A stretch of DNA of 64,000 bases, taken from the NCBI GenBank assembly GCA_000697665.1, contig KL197739.1, positions 313,673 through 377,672 of the forward strand. The letters run 5' to 3'. Below are positions 46,856-58,440 of this stretch, piece by piece. The position numbers and the translations under genes were made by a program. This stretch comes from Jaapia argillacea MUCL 33604. Its lineage: Eukaryota; Basidiomycota; Agaricomycetes; Jaapiales; Jaapiaceae. Below the pieces are notes generated by a model. It had not been told where the DNA came from. It ran no database searches and saw only the letters and a program-made list of their open reading frames with translations. The first letter of the stretch is position 1. Every line of letters starts with the position of its first letter.

Positions 46856-48269
46856 TCAGGGTATTGCCATGTGCACCGCTTTGATATCATTCCCTTGCAG
46901 CTATACCAACAATAACCCAATGTCAGGAGTGGTTATCGTATGTAATGTCGTGCATGGATACCTCACCTGTACTCCAACAAAATGATCACCTCCGAGGATG
47001 ACGTTATCGAAGGGCAACTTCGGGAATAAGGTCTCGCGATACGGGAGCGTTGATACGATGCCACCTTCGACCACAGTACTCCCGCGGATGACAGAGGTCT
47101 GATGAACTTGTGAGTCTCGAGCAATCTTCCGGGGATTGAAATCCAAGACGCGATCTAGGAACGCGACTCGATACCCAAAAGTGTGGCAATCTCCGGCGGT
47201 ACTAGCGAGTCGCCAAGGCTCGTCGTCGAACCAGCGCGTGGAGGATGGCCCCCATGAAGGCCACGGAATTGTATGTTCGGGGCCCTTCGTCTTGTTGGAT
47301 ACTGGAGAGAGGAATGTCGACACGAGCGAAACGATGGAAAACATGGGGGAACTTCGATAACTGAATGACAGTACGATGACAGAGTTTGTCGCGGGAGTAA
47401 AGAACGGCTGAGATTGGTCACCGGCGAAGCTTTTGTGTCTGTTCCATTTCTGGGGATCGTTGAAGGTGAATGCGAGATAGAAGTCCCGTGGAACGACCCG
47501 CGGAGAAGGTAACTCGTATGTCGCAATCAGGATTGGGGATTCAGAGGTAATGTGGTATACCAAGATGCACGGACATGTGGGAGGCGATCGACTTGATCGA
47601 TCCACGGCAACCAGCAGACAATTGTTGGGAATACAACAAGTGGCTCTCATTCTATCCGAGGGCGACGATTGAATCCTCTTCAAAAGAGAGTAAGTGGATA
47701 AAAACTTTGACATCGACGAACGTGAGCAACCCACCGATTTGACCTCCCCAGAATCCCACTTTACGGTGATAATCTCGAGCACTTCCATTGAACCAATAGT
47801 GTCGACCACAGAGACGACAAGGAGGTCATCCATCACCCCCGTCAGACACGCTGGCCTACAAGCGTGACTTATAGCCAGACGAAGGCGTGGAGCGGGTGCT
47901 CTTGGGTGAGGCGTCCCATCGCGGAGCGATAGAAAGTGCGCTTCAGCGTAAGGGAGGCTAACGACAACCGTGAGTGAAGATGATTGGCACGTCCTGCAGG
48001 CTTCTTCGTGTGCCTTGAGAAGAGCCAAACTTTTGCTGGTACTGAGAGCATGCTCATCGTCGACGTACGCCGCGGACCCCAGCTCAATGAGATACCGTAA
48101 GCTATTGGAGTCTTTGATCACTTGGTCAAATTGTTTCGACACCTAGGGCGAGGATCAATGATGGTACAAAGGCAGAAGAATGAATTGAGTTTACTATTCG
48201 GCACGAGAGAAGATGAGAGAGCGGCAGCAGCTCAAATATACGGACAAGTAGCTCCGTTGGTAGACTCAT
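46856..48269 (-). CDS. F-box protein, 431 aa
   Basis: Three exons on the minus strand (48195-48269, 46967-48142, 46856-46900) join in phase. The F-box spans residues 1-45: MSLPTELLVRIFELLPLSHL, then LSCRIVSKQFDQVIKDSNSL, followed by the RYLIELGSAAYVDD motif typical of mushroom-fungus F-box proteins. The remaining 370 residues are probably a beta-rich C-terminal domain with no clear named repeat. F-box proteins of this kind link substrates to SCF ubiquitin ligases through Skp1. The substrate cannot be read from the sequence. The last exon is only 15 codons. A relic of the first exon occurs at 3481-3559. Confidence 0.88.
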
Positions 48270-48940
48270 GGAGGTGACAAGGTGACAACAAGTGAGATCG
48301 GTGGATAAGATATCAGCGCTGCACGCCACACAAGGCATCACCTGAATTTTGAATGCGACGAATCAATCTTTCGCAGTTGCGGAATCAGTACTAGTGTTGT
48401 CGCCAGGAAAACGTAGGCTTGTTCTCACCGGCCATTGCAAGGATTGCAGAGACAGAAGCGAATCGGTGGCAGCGACTTCCAAGGGCTTCCACAATGAGAA
48501 CTGGGTGCCCCGACCCTAACGTTGCATCAGCCAGGTAACTATTCCCACGCCGTGCAACATATTGTTCGCCATCCTGTCCCCCCCATCCAACTTGGACAAG
48601 CTGAACATTGAACGACCCCGATACATCTGACAGACAGACTGCACTGAACTACGACTCATCCAACCATCGCACTGCAGGATCCACCAAGTACAGAGTCTAC
48701 GTTCTAGTGCGACCAAAAACTGCTTTCCTTGCTTCACTGATGTACGGGGTTGCCAGAATCAGATAGATGCGGGAACTGAGGTTGGACGCGTATGCTTGTG
48801 CCGGAGAGATGGATTTGCTGTGCACTAGTTGAACTCTCTTGCACCCCACAGCTCCGAGTCGACCAACCTTGAGCTTGCTCTCAATTTCAGGCAATCAACC
48901 TGCCTTAACTAGATCTAATACAGGGGTTATTGAATTAGCA

Positions 48941-48946
48941 TATAAA
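48941..48946 (+). promoter_or_regulatory. TATA box of J-domain gene copy B
   Basis: TATAAA in GCATATAAACGACGGTGGTCAG, 61 nt before the ATG. Confidence 0.7.
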
Positions 48947-49001
48947 CGACGGTGGTCAGTTCTAAGTTCATCCATCCTCGCGTCCTCTAACCCATTCTAC
49001 G

Positions 49002-50592
49002 ATGACTATCCAGGCCTTCTATAACATCTTGAGTGTTGCACAAGATGCGGAATCGGTAGATATCAAGAGAGTGAGAAAATATCTCCCTCCTTTTTTGCCC
49101 GGACTGACGGTAGTCGATTCCCAGGCATATCTTCAGCTTGCGAGGAAGTGGCACCCCGACAAATGCGGAGGCAGTCGGGAGTCGAAGGAGAAGTTTCAAG
49201 ATGTATAATCTGACTTGTTGCGCTTGAGATCATCAACTTATGCTTGGGCTTGCAGATTCAGGGAGCGTATGAGACCCTCATCGACTTGGAGAAGGTGAGA
49301 CACTCCCATTCTATTATCCGCCTCCGGTGCGGTTCAATTGAATCTTATTGTTCTCAGTGGAAATCGTACGATGCTTGGCTCTGCTCGTCGTCTAATACTT
49401 CGGGTGCTGTACCTACTCGAAGCCACCAACCACCACCCTCACCGGCTGCGAACCGGTTTGAGTTTGGTTTTGATTATCGCAAGACTGCATACGCCCCGCC
49501 TGGATGGGACTTCTTCGACAACCTCGAAGGGGAGATCACGATGGACAAGGTCATCATCTCATTCTTAATTCATCGTCTGTTTCTGACGTATGCATTAGAC
49601 TACGGCGATGAAAGTGTTTCATGTCAGCTCGAAAGATATGGAAGGGCTCTATTTTTTCAAGAAACAAAGGTTTGTCAACCTTCCCTTGGTTACCAAGGCC
49701 ATCCTAATTACTCCTTACCTTATAGCAAGAGCTTTTATATTAGCAGGAGCACACAGTACGTATCTTCCTGATTTTGCCCTCAGGTCAAATGCCAATATTT
49801 CATCCAATAGACAACGTATTAGGTGCCGCGATGCGCATATATACGTCCGTACCTTTACTCTTCTTCTGGAATACTGAACAAGTTACTGAACACGACCTAC
49901 CTTCGTCTTCTTAGTTCAAAACCGATGGTATGGCCGATCTTCGTATCTATGTGTGTATACTTCTCACTCGGAAACCCCTCAGCCCTCCAAAGAGCCATTA
50001 AAGTGCATGGTGGCACTTTGGAATCCCATCGTGAGTATGTCGGGGAACGCGAGGCTCAGGCGGCCAAGAAGAAAGCGAACAAGAACGCCAGAAAACGGGG
50101 ACTGGGAGCACCAGATACTGTGAGTCCTCTGTCTCGTTTCCACAGCGCTCAGCTGTTAACAGTTGATATCCCATCTTGCTCCGACGCTAGTCCCCAAAGC
50201 AAGGAGCTACGAAGCGCCAGGCGGGAGGCTCGCAGGGGTCTCCTAATCCTCCTGCCGCTGGGGATATTTCCACGCAGAACGGAAGGTCCTCGACACCCAC
50301 TCCTGGCGCGTCCGGAGGTCAAGTACATATGCTTCAGAGTCGTCATACACCTCCAATCACGTGCTGATTTCGGACCTCTCCAGGTGCCCCCATCTACGCC
50401 ACCTAGTCGGCAGGTATCGACAACTACCTATCCACCGACGCCAATATCTCCGCCGCCGTCGCAGAAGCGAAAGGTTAGTTCGTCTTGTCCTCCTAATATT
50501 ATTGGCAGGATTCTCATCGCCTGATATTATAGTTTGATTCTGATGTCTCCACTTCGTCCTCATCGAGTAGGAAGGCTCGCAAGGGAGACTGA
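49002..50592 (+). CDS. J-domain (Hsp40-type) protein, copy B, 296 aa
   Basis: Twelve exons join in phase: 49002-49070, 49125-49202, 49256-49294, 49358-49549, 49599-49669, 49725-49754, 49811-49844, 49915-49950, 50060-50119, 50191-50322, 50384-50473, 50533-50592. The J-domain is residues 1-77 or so, with HPD at 33-35 (ARKWHPDKCGGSRESKEKF) and IQGAYETLI. The RKSYD end of helix IV is WKSYD here. The middle is short and variable. The C terminus is basic and Ser/Pro-rich (AAKKKANKNARKRG, SQKRKFDSD, SSRKARKGD), suggesting a nuclear location. Exons as small as 30 nt are unusual. The 109-nt intron after exon 8 is inferred from frame continuity and is the least certain junction. Confidence 0.8.
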
Positions 50593-50639
50593 GGACTCTG
50601 ATGGGGTTCACGTTTTACCCCTAATGTAAGGCAAGAAGA

Positions 50640-50800
50640 TTACTGAATGTATACATAGTACGCCCAATAACCAAAGAGAGGTCCAAACACAAAACATCCA
50701 GAGCCGGCATCATGACCAGGAAATCATCATCAGGCTTCGTCTTACCGCCCAGTGACTTCCGACGGAGGTACATACCAACTCGAGCCAGAAACCTACCCTC
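50640..50800 (-). CDS. Possible small membrane protein, convergent with J gene B
   Basis: A minus-strand open segment reads RVGMYLRRKSLGGKTKPDDD, then a hydrophobic stretch and IGRTMYTFSNLLALH with a stop. Using the internal ATG it would be 49 aa. It may instead be a terminal exon. It corresponds to the interrupted version at 42060-42254. Not recognised. Confidence 0.3.
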
Positions 50801-50941
50801 TATCGTTGATCATCCGCTTGGTACGCTCGATTCAGCTGTCATACTTGTACCCGTGACAGGGCCTCTCCGACACGTCTCCTCCACGCTGAGCTCGTTTGTC
50901 TCCTTTAACCAGCATTTCTGGCAATAGCTGGCTTGGTAACG

Positions 50942-52477
50942 CTAAGCCTGTTGAGGTGGGAAGGATGATCTGATAATTTCTGCCGGAATCCCCTCTATCA
51001 TTGTGGTGAGATTGTCGGAGACCAATGGCAATTCAGCGACGACTATATGGTACTGTAGCCTCGCTCGTAGCCTTTGAATATGTTTGGTTAGAAATCTCAC
51101 GAACACACGATCGGTAGTACTGACTGGCTGTTCAACAGGGGGACATCCTGGCCTGATAAGAGAGGTTTCTTGAAGGCGCTCGCATGAGCAACAGATCTTC
51201 GTTTTTATAGGAATATACTTTGATAGGTCGATGTTGAGTGGTACACATACAGTGGGTAAGAGATCAAGCTTCGAGTTGTGGCGACAGGAGAATCTCACTT
51301 GGCGGATGCTCAAAGTCACGTCCCCCACGAGCCTACACTTCGGCAATCGAACTTTTGCTTCACTTGCTTGGTCGCCATCGACTTTCCTTGCTTTCTGGGA
51401 CCTTCTCTGCTGTAGCACGCGATGAAGACTGGTGGCCACTGACCTCTTACCCCACCGACACTATTTGGGCGCCTTTGAATCATACCCACAGACGAGTTGA
51501 ATCCTTTCGCAAACATAACCTCAGGCCGAAACAAAGGCAGTTGTGATCTTGTAGTGAAATGCCCTCAACCCATCAAGGAGGATTGAAGACCAGACGTCTC
51601 GCGGGTTTGACCTCCTCCATCTCCACATCAAACTCTCCAAGCAAGTCTCCCCTCACATCTGCTGAGTTCGACGTACGCGTCTTACAGGGCATCGATCTTC
51701 TATCCATACTGTATCCAAAGTTCCCAAACCCGCAACCAGATTGCTATGTATCACAGGCTAGGGAGGGAGGTCGTTTGCTGGTTTCGCCAAGATTTGAGAC
51801 CGGGACGCCTTTCCATCTTTGTGTCCTTTACCCTCCTTTCTACGTCCTACTTGATGGCGGCCGCTTGGATTCCTCGAAACAGGGCTGTGACCCTCTCGCA
51901 GCCAGGCAAATCTCAACATTGGGATATCGCGGCTGGCGTTGTTCAGCCTCGTGTCGCTCGAGGCTGCCTCCTTCTCTCTGCAAATGTGCAGTTATACCAT
52001 GTCCTTGTCGTCTGCTCGATGTCTTTGGTGGCCGTCGCACTCATCGAATCTGCTTTGGATCAGTTCCTTAGGCTGCGCCCGCATAGTTTCCTATCATGCA
52101 TGTGTCTCGAATCATGGCTCACGGGTGTCTCATGCTGTTGGAGAGCGACTTTTCCCTGTGCGGTGCTGGCGCGGTTACGCTGCGAAGGAACTGTTGGAGG
52201 GATGCGGGAGCGGGCGCGTCGCGTTATTGCAGTATCATATTATGCTGGGAATACACAGGGTTTCGGGTAATTGTCGACCGGTGAGTTTTCATCATTCCTC
52301 CAGCCAGTATAGTGTCATTGAAGGAGCTGATAGATGTTGGTAGGTCATGGATCGGTGGTGGGAGATACCAAGAGCCCTCTCCATGGTACAGAGCCTGGAG
52401 GTCGCCTGTTGCGAATGGGATGAAGAGTGAATGATCCGACCTGGCGAATTGGGGTTGAGAGATTCACGACGTGTCAT
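50942..52477 (-). other. Decayed minus-strand gene region, family D copy 1
   Basis: Minus-strand frames shared with 58440-59956 suggest an old multi-exon gene. Here the longest piece (50942-51439) reads CCSCERLQETSLIRPGCPPV and ends near LVSDNLTTMIEG. No domain is recognised, and the two copies do not keep the same open frames over most of the length. Confidence 0.3.
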
Positions 52478-52479
52478 GT

Positions 52480-53180
52480 TTGCTGATCGTAAGTGACCAC
52501 ATTCCCATTACAAGCGACGGTAGAACACATTTGACTGATTGACAACCTTCCCTTTTATCTGCTTCTACTCACCATCAACAGAGACATCGCAAAGGCTCCA
52601 GACCCTATGTCCAATTCCAACATGTCCTTCGATGACGCAGCGGGCGTACCTCTAGTAGCCGTCACGGTCTCTCGGTCGGCGAAGCGAGGTGGAATACGGC
52701 CACACGTACTGAAGCACGTAGGTGTAGGTGCACACCCCCACCAACTCTACGTCACCAGGTGTGCTCGTTTCAACTCCCTTCACCTCCTTCTCCACCAAAC
52801 CCTCACTTCTCTTCCTTCGCCATCCATCACACCAAGCGGCCGCTCGCCGCTCGCCTATATCTGCCCGGATGTACTGTTGATACCCATGATAGACGCCCAC
52901 GACTTCGGTCAGGTTGGTCGGGGTTCTATTTGGGTGACCTGGTCCATGAAGGTGCCAACAGGAGTAATGCATATAGTCAATCTTTGTAGTACATTTTGTT
53001 TTGACTTGAAGAATCAAAAACAATACAACCCCGTTCAATCCTAGCCAGGAAATCCCGCTTCCTAAGGGGCGAGAAAATCTCTAAACATCGTCCCCTTTTT
53101 CCCAATGTTCGTCCTCGCCGTCTTCCCAAATGTCTTCTTCCCACAACTTCCTGTTTGCCTTCCTGATTTTCTTCCCAATG
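52480..53180. other. No supported gene
   Basis: Frames on both strands at 52607-53044 compete. The segment is repeated at 60100-60590, but neither frame is kept there. Confidence 0.35.
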
Positions 53181-53189
53181 GTCTTCTTC

Positions 53190-55558
53190 TCAAAGTTCTT
53201 CTTCCCAAAGGAATGGACGTGACCCATCCGGCCTATCCCTACCCACCAAGACATATATGGGACCCTTCGTCCTAGAGGCAACCAATTGAGGTATGTGTAA
53301 ATCATCGCTGAATGCAAAGAACGGTTGTATTCCAAGGGAGAGGGTAGAAAAACTTGAACGGAGACTGAGGGCCTTGAGCTCCCGGCAACAAATCCACTTC
53401 TGTCTCAATCCATTTCGCTCCTTCGCGAGTGGTACTTCAGCAGACGACCAGGATGGCAAGGCTTCAGCATCAACCCAGGAGCAGTAGTGGTGGTCAAACC
53501 ACAGTCGAAGGGATTTGCTTCTTGTCAGTCCCAGATTTAAGCCCAAACGCCAACACTTGTCATCCTGTCATGACGAGAAAATAACAGTGGGTGAATAAAT
53601 GTCAGATCGATAATGTAAAAATAAGGGCTGACCTTGCAGATTGGTCTGCGATGATTGAAACAGTAACTCCAAGGACGGCGGCCCGTTACTCCCAACTTTT
53701 GAAGCATCTGCGACAAATCTTGACGTGACCTCAAGGCATCTGTCAAGGCCTGCTTGAGGCCACTTGCTTGTTTGCGGGTATCCTCGTCGCTATCTCTCGA
53801 CTGCTCCATCAGGATACCCAGGATTTCCTCCAAGCATGTAACATGTTGTTTGGCAATTATCAAGATGTGGCAGAAACACCGGGTGGCGGATTCGGTCCAT
53901 TTGACGTGGTCATCAAATCGGTGTGCACTGGTGCTGTGATGTGAGAACGGTGATAATCGAGGCGTGGAGGAACACTGTTGAAGCTAACCTAAACGTGGTG
54001 TTGACAAGATCATGACATAGCTGCTTCCTCCGTGAGGGTGAAATCGCCCTGACAATATCACATAACCAAGGACCACCGGTATGCCACGACCATTCCCGCA
54101 GGAAGTTTTGGTAGACCATAGCAAATGGAGCTGTGTAGTAAGTGAGTGTGTTCAAAAGGTAGAGCCCCCCTGAGGGTGACCTGATCTGGCCAAGTCACTG
54201 GATGATACTTAGGAGGTCTTGTTGAATCGTATGGTTGAGGAGATAGAATAACCATCGATCATCAGGGTCAGAGAGCCGCCATGCTGTATCATCCAATAAC
54301 ATATCCCTCATAGGGATGTGAATCGCGTCCTCTACATAAGCTCACGTGAAACAAAGTGTCACCAGATTGACTGAACACTTACCCAAGCACAGAATGGATT
54401 GACAAACGGGAATCACCGTGGCTTTCCAGACGTCGTGGTGTTCAGAACACGCGTAATCTGACAACACGAAGTTCAATACCTTGTTAACCAGTGTGTAGAA
54501 GGTGATGCGAGATAATGGGTCGGGACTTTGGGCCTTCGAAATCCATGACTGAAAGATGGAATGTATTTCCAACGAGAATATCCAGTTGAGAGGAACTGTG
54601 TTCTGGCATATGTAGGTGGCTGCCAATACGTCACTTTCTGAATAACTAAGCACACACCAGTGTCAATACCAGTCAATCCAAATTGAGTGCATGTTTAAAT
54701 AGATACCTCGAGTATTGAGCCATCCTTTTGAAATGTTCGTCGGAGTAATCACACTCCTTGATCTCGGTGAGGACCTGGGATTCAGAAAAGAGCACCAGTG
54801 CTCTTCGTGATGGGGCGAGGAGTAGATCGCGGGCCCGATCACGCCTCGGGAGGGATGTCACATACGTGTGGTTCCGCTCAATCCAATTCAAGGTGCCGAT
54901 GTCCAGAAACACAGAGACGAGTTCGGGAACTTTGCAGATGAGGGTTGTGATATAGTAAGTAGCAAGATATTGATTGATGTAGCTATTGTCTCTTCCGAGT
55001 CCGCAGGATATATTTGAACACCAGGCACCAGGATAGTCATGTGGGAGCATACCTGAGGAATGCTGCCAATTTTCGGCAATCCGCTTGTACCCCAGTAGCG
55101 GCAACTCTCTCCATCTCCTCCATCATAAAAAATGGCCGGGGTAGTTTGGTAGCACCTTCCACAAGTGATTGAAACCGGCGAGGGGGTTGGAGGAAACGAA
55201 ACGAGCGATGCCCAGCAACGGAAACAGCTGGAAATCCATGTTCCCTCCGTGACTCATTCAGCCATAAATCATGCACCCTTGTCAGCTTTGTGAGGATACG
55301 ATCAAAGATTGCATTCGGCCCCATTCCCAGGCGCTCTGCAACATTTCCCACCAGCTTCTCGAACCCTGTACCAGTCCTCGATATCAATTTCCCCACTAGC
55401 AGACCCGGGCCAACAAGGTCGGACGCCGTAGAATCGCTGGCATCATCAAGCTGGACAGTGAGACCAAATCGATCGAGATCGTCGACGAGCGCAGGTATTT
55501 CTTCCACCCGCGCTGTGAACGGGCGAGAAGGATCCGTGTTGCCAGAGGGAGAGGACAT
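53190..55558 (-). pseudogene. Unknown-function protein gene, family C copy 1, broken
   Basis: The start MSSPSGNTDPSRPFTARVEE at 55558 opens an alpha-helical N-terminal exon (ASDLVGPGLLVGKLISRTGT, FEKLVGNVAERLGMGPNAIF). Later exons carry PRRDRARDLLLAPSRRALVL, ATYICQN, LLSIIQ, YQNFLREWSW, DTRKQASGLKQALTDALRSR and the C-terminal KGPIYVLVGRDRPDGSRPFL. Compared with copy 2, two bases are missing near 55090, so the first exon runs out of frame, and a TGA (54195-54197) replaces the CGA of copy 2. The gene is probably not functional. I do not recognise the family. The C-terminal part around WFDHHYCSWVDAE has an aromatic-rich, possibly globular look. Confidence 0.55.
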
Positions 55559-55599
55559 GATGGTGAGAGACGAAGGAAGGCAATGTGGTACCAGCACAT

Positions 55600-56470
55600 C
55601 AGCAGGGTATAAAATATTCGGCTTAGATGCTGGCACAGCAGTGCACAGCATCGGAGCGTGGGCCGTCGAGTACAATCAGTGCTGCATGGTGATAAAAAAT
55701 TGCAATCCTTGGGCGGTACAAAGTACTATCAGTGGTACGGAGTTGCAAACGATCTCAGTTCCCGGCCTGTACCTCCTTGCCTACCACAGTAAAAATTATT
55801 ATAACTACATAGATCTATGCAATATCGACCCCTCTATCGCATCCAACAATAATTACATTCAAGAGTACTCTCAACGAGCTATCGGCAGGGATTTACGGAC
55901 GACCACTCGATTTTGCATACACCTGGTAGGGAGTTGTAAAATCCGTCACGCGCGGGTCACGGTAGAAATTCATTCTCCGCTCCTGTCCCTGCCAAAATGT
56001 ACAGGTCCCTTTAGAACTCCGTCAGAAACCGTCACGCTCTGTGGCTGACGATTTGCACGACCTCCCTCTATCACCCTCCCAAGCGCGAACTACTCAATGG
56101 TAGCACTATCGGCATTGTGTGGATATGTGTTAGTAGTGCTACTCTCCGATTCCTGTATCTCAGAGTGATCGGTTTTGTCAGTAGCTCAAGATCTTCCGAA
56201 TACCTGATTTTTCACACTGTTGTATAGACAGTATTTTCCCTCTTGTGTTCCTCTCCCTCAATTTTTTATTATGCAGAGTATCTAAGATTGTCAAATAGGT
56301 CGTATAGATACCCCCCAACGATGCCGAGAGCAATCAGTACATTGTGGAAAGTGAGAGCCTTGATTTACGGATTTTGCAAGCCGTTTGGCAGTTTGCAACT
56401 CCGTACCACTGATAGTAAGCCATAAGAATCCGAAGAGGCGAACATCAATCCTTCGCCATATTCCGTCTCC
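55600..56470. other. No gene seen, AT-richer spacer
   Basis: The spacer between the family C start and the next repeated stretch has no counterpart of equal length in tandem unit 2. About 500 nt around 55720-56400 look unique to unit 1, so this is probably an insertion here or a deletion there. At its edges AGTACTATCAGTGGTACGGAGTTGCAAAC (near 55720) and the reverse complement of GTTTGCAACTCCGTACCACTGATAGTA (near 56390) form an inverted repeat. Confidence 0.5.
55719..56417. mobile_element. Candidate small non-autonomous DNA transposon (MITE-like) in unit 1
   Basis: A segment of about 700 nt is bounded by an inverted repeat. At the left is ACTATCAGTGGTACGGAGTTGCAAACGATC, and at the right GCAGTTTGCAACTCCGTACCACTGATAGT. 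In tandem unit 2 the flanking sequences GGGCAGTACAAAGT and GAGCCATAAGAATCCGA are joined directly near 63168-63198, which looks like an empty site. The flanks here read GGCGGTACAAAGT on the left and AAGCCATAAGAATCCGA on the right. The inside holds no transposase frame. The termini (ACTATCAGTGGTACGGAG) and the exact target duplication need alignment to confirm, and the superfamily is not assigned. Confidence 0.7.
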
Positions 56471-56479
56471 CAATCAAAG

Positions 56480-57122
56480 TCACTCATGATTCTCAGCCAC
56501 AAAAGTGTGAATCAAGTTCGCAGCTTCCTCCGTCCGATTTACCACGGGCTCGCAGACTTGTCTTGCCTTTCGCACCTCGACCATAGATGTGCCTCGCCCT
56601 CCGTCAAGAATGTGCCGATACGTTTGAACTTTCGGGCTAATCCTCTCCCCGTGAGCGAACATTTCTTCTCCGGACTTGAGATGGAAAGGTCGCATGTTGG
56701 CCCTGATACCATGGAACCACTTCTTGTTCATGTCCAATCCAAGGACGAAATCATCCCCTCCCCCTCTCCCTCTCCATCGGTGGGAATATCTCCTTCTCGG
56801 TGCGCAGAACCATTACTCGCCGAGCGCTATGCTAGCGTTCACGATAATCGAATCGCGAACGACGTCGATAGTCTTTTCAGACTGCTTAGAGATGTAATCT
56901 GCGCCTGTTCAATGGTGTTGGATTAGGTCGTGGTTGGCTGGATGGTCCAGTGCTTTTTCGACGCAAAAGCAGATTAGGGAGACTGTCGGTGAGAAGGCGA
57001 GGAGGCGAGGCAATTCGTCTACCGGACGCCGATAGATTGGGAACTTTGAAGAAGATATCAGTTGTGTGTAAAGACATTTCGAGGAGTGACACACCTCCCA
57101 TCTTCAGAGACTTCTCTCTCAA
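56480..57122 (-). other. Decayed minus-strand gene region, family E copy 1
   Basis: Minus-strand segments are shared with 63230-63990, for example PFHLKSGEEMFAHGERI with HILDGGRGT, and LAFSPTVSLICFCVEKALDH. They look like exons of one protein, but the frame shifts between copies and no complete model is possible. Not recognised. Confidence 0.35.
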
Positions 57123-57179
57123 CGCCGGCTAATCTGGGGACTTCTTCTCCTGGTGGCTATGACTCCGTCAATGCGAAAC

Positions 57180-58440
57180 CACGACTCTCAGACTTTAGAG
57201 ATACGGACCTTGATGGTGCATAAGATGTCACTTGACCTTCAACTTCAACTTCTCAAATGCCACCGGTAGGGTCGAGCTCGATGCTATATATAGCAACGAC
57301 GCTCGCTGTGGGGCACCCTCCAAGCGCTCGTGCAAGCAATGCCAAAACAGGCGACCTGACTGCAACGCTGTCGCTCTCGCATTCACATCCTCCCCTTCTT
57401 CCCCCGAGCAACTCGATATTCCTCCTTACAATCGCCCCTCGTTCCTCCGACGGTGCCTCATCTCATCGCACCGGCCAACGGCGTTTGTAGTCTGATATCG
57501 TCGACAGTGGTGCCAGAGGTTTTGTCGTATCGTAGGGTTACGGATGCGATCGCGAAGGCGTATGATGAAGTGAGAGCATATAGGCTATCACAGGGATACA
57601 GCGGCTGAAAATATGTTGCGTTGCGAATGGACAGGATTGGTGATCAAGTGGGTTGGTCAAGGTTAACGGGTGGGCGGTACCATGGATGGTGAGAATGCGT
57701 GCTGCTACCAAACATTCATCGCTTGCGAATGAGATGATGAACAACGGGGGGTTGATCGAGCGAGCTGGGCCAAGGAGGTAAGCGGTGCTATGTATCCGAG
57801 TCTCGTCAGTGGCACGATCCAACTTTTCGACAGGATGACACTCCTACATTTGTTCCATCTCCCTTGTGGACTCATGTCCGACTTTCCAATCGTGCCTCAA
57901 TCCAATAACAATCCAACAATCTCTTCAAGAACTGTGCCAATTGTGATACAGTCTTCGACAACGCAGCGAGTATAGCCTTTCTAGCTGCGACCATCGGTTA
58001 GCGCACCTATAGGGAACGTATATGTACATACTTGAGGTAGAGCGGTGTCGAGAGGCGTTCGATGCTCCTGCCCAATCAGGTTACACTCGTTTTAACTTCC
58101 TCGGCATCCTTTCCGAACACTTCCCACTTCGCCTGAGCGTGCTAAATAGTGGCTCGCCGTTGGCCCACTTCATCCAACACATGTGGTGGACGCCTGTTGT
58201 AGACCCATACAACGGAGGCAAGCAGGAGGCTGAAAGCTTGGAGTCGTTGACAGCGTTTGTGGTTCGAAGGACAGAGTGCGGGAAGGGACTGGGAGCAGAG
58301 TGGGAAGGGCACCAACGGATGTGGCAGGACACGCAGCGAGGGCAGTGGGGTCATCTTGGTGGGTTGTCGGTTCTGTAGCGACAGAGACTGGCCATCGGCG
58401 CGAGGAGTAGATACAGCTGATGAGGACGATCATACGAGAT
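57180..58440. other. Spacer between tandem units, no supported gene
   Basis: Short overlapping frames only (57232-57495 plus, 57538-57822 minus, 58022-58378 plus). None has a domain or splice support. Confidence 0.4.

Larger units (their letters stand above)
48645..50790. repeat. J-domain gene unit, copy B (direct repeat)
   Basis: Counterpart of 40040-42240, in the same orientation. Confidence 0.8.
50940..57180. repeat. Tandem unit 1 (direct repeat, offset about 7.46 kb)
   Basis: Collinear with 58440-64000. Landmarks: 51230 matches 58690, 51450-51720 matches 58850-59160, 51960-52200 matches 59470-59700, 52700-53110 matches 60190-60600, 53190-55558 matches 60595-63024, and 56470-57200 matches 63230-63990. 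Divergence is considerable, with many indels. Confidence 0.75.

Noticed and set aside
49951-50059. Two very short introns (32 and 29 nt) splitting this stretch of J gene B
   Set aside because: Below the usual size for fungal introns; a single 109-nt intron with the same outer ends also keeps the frame.
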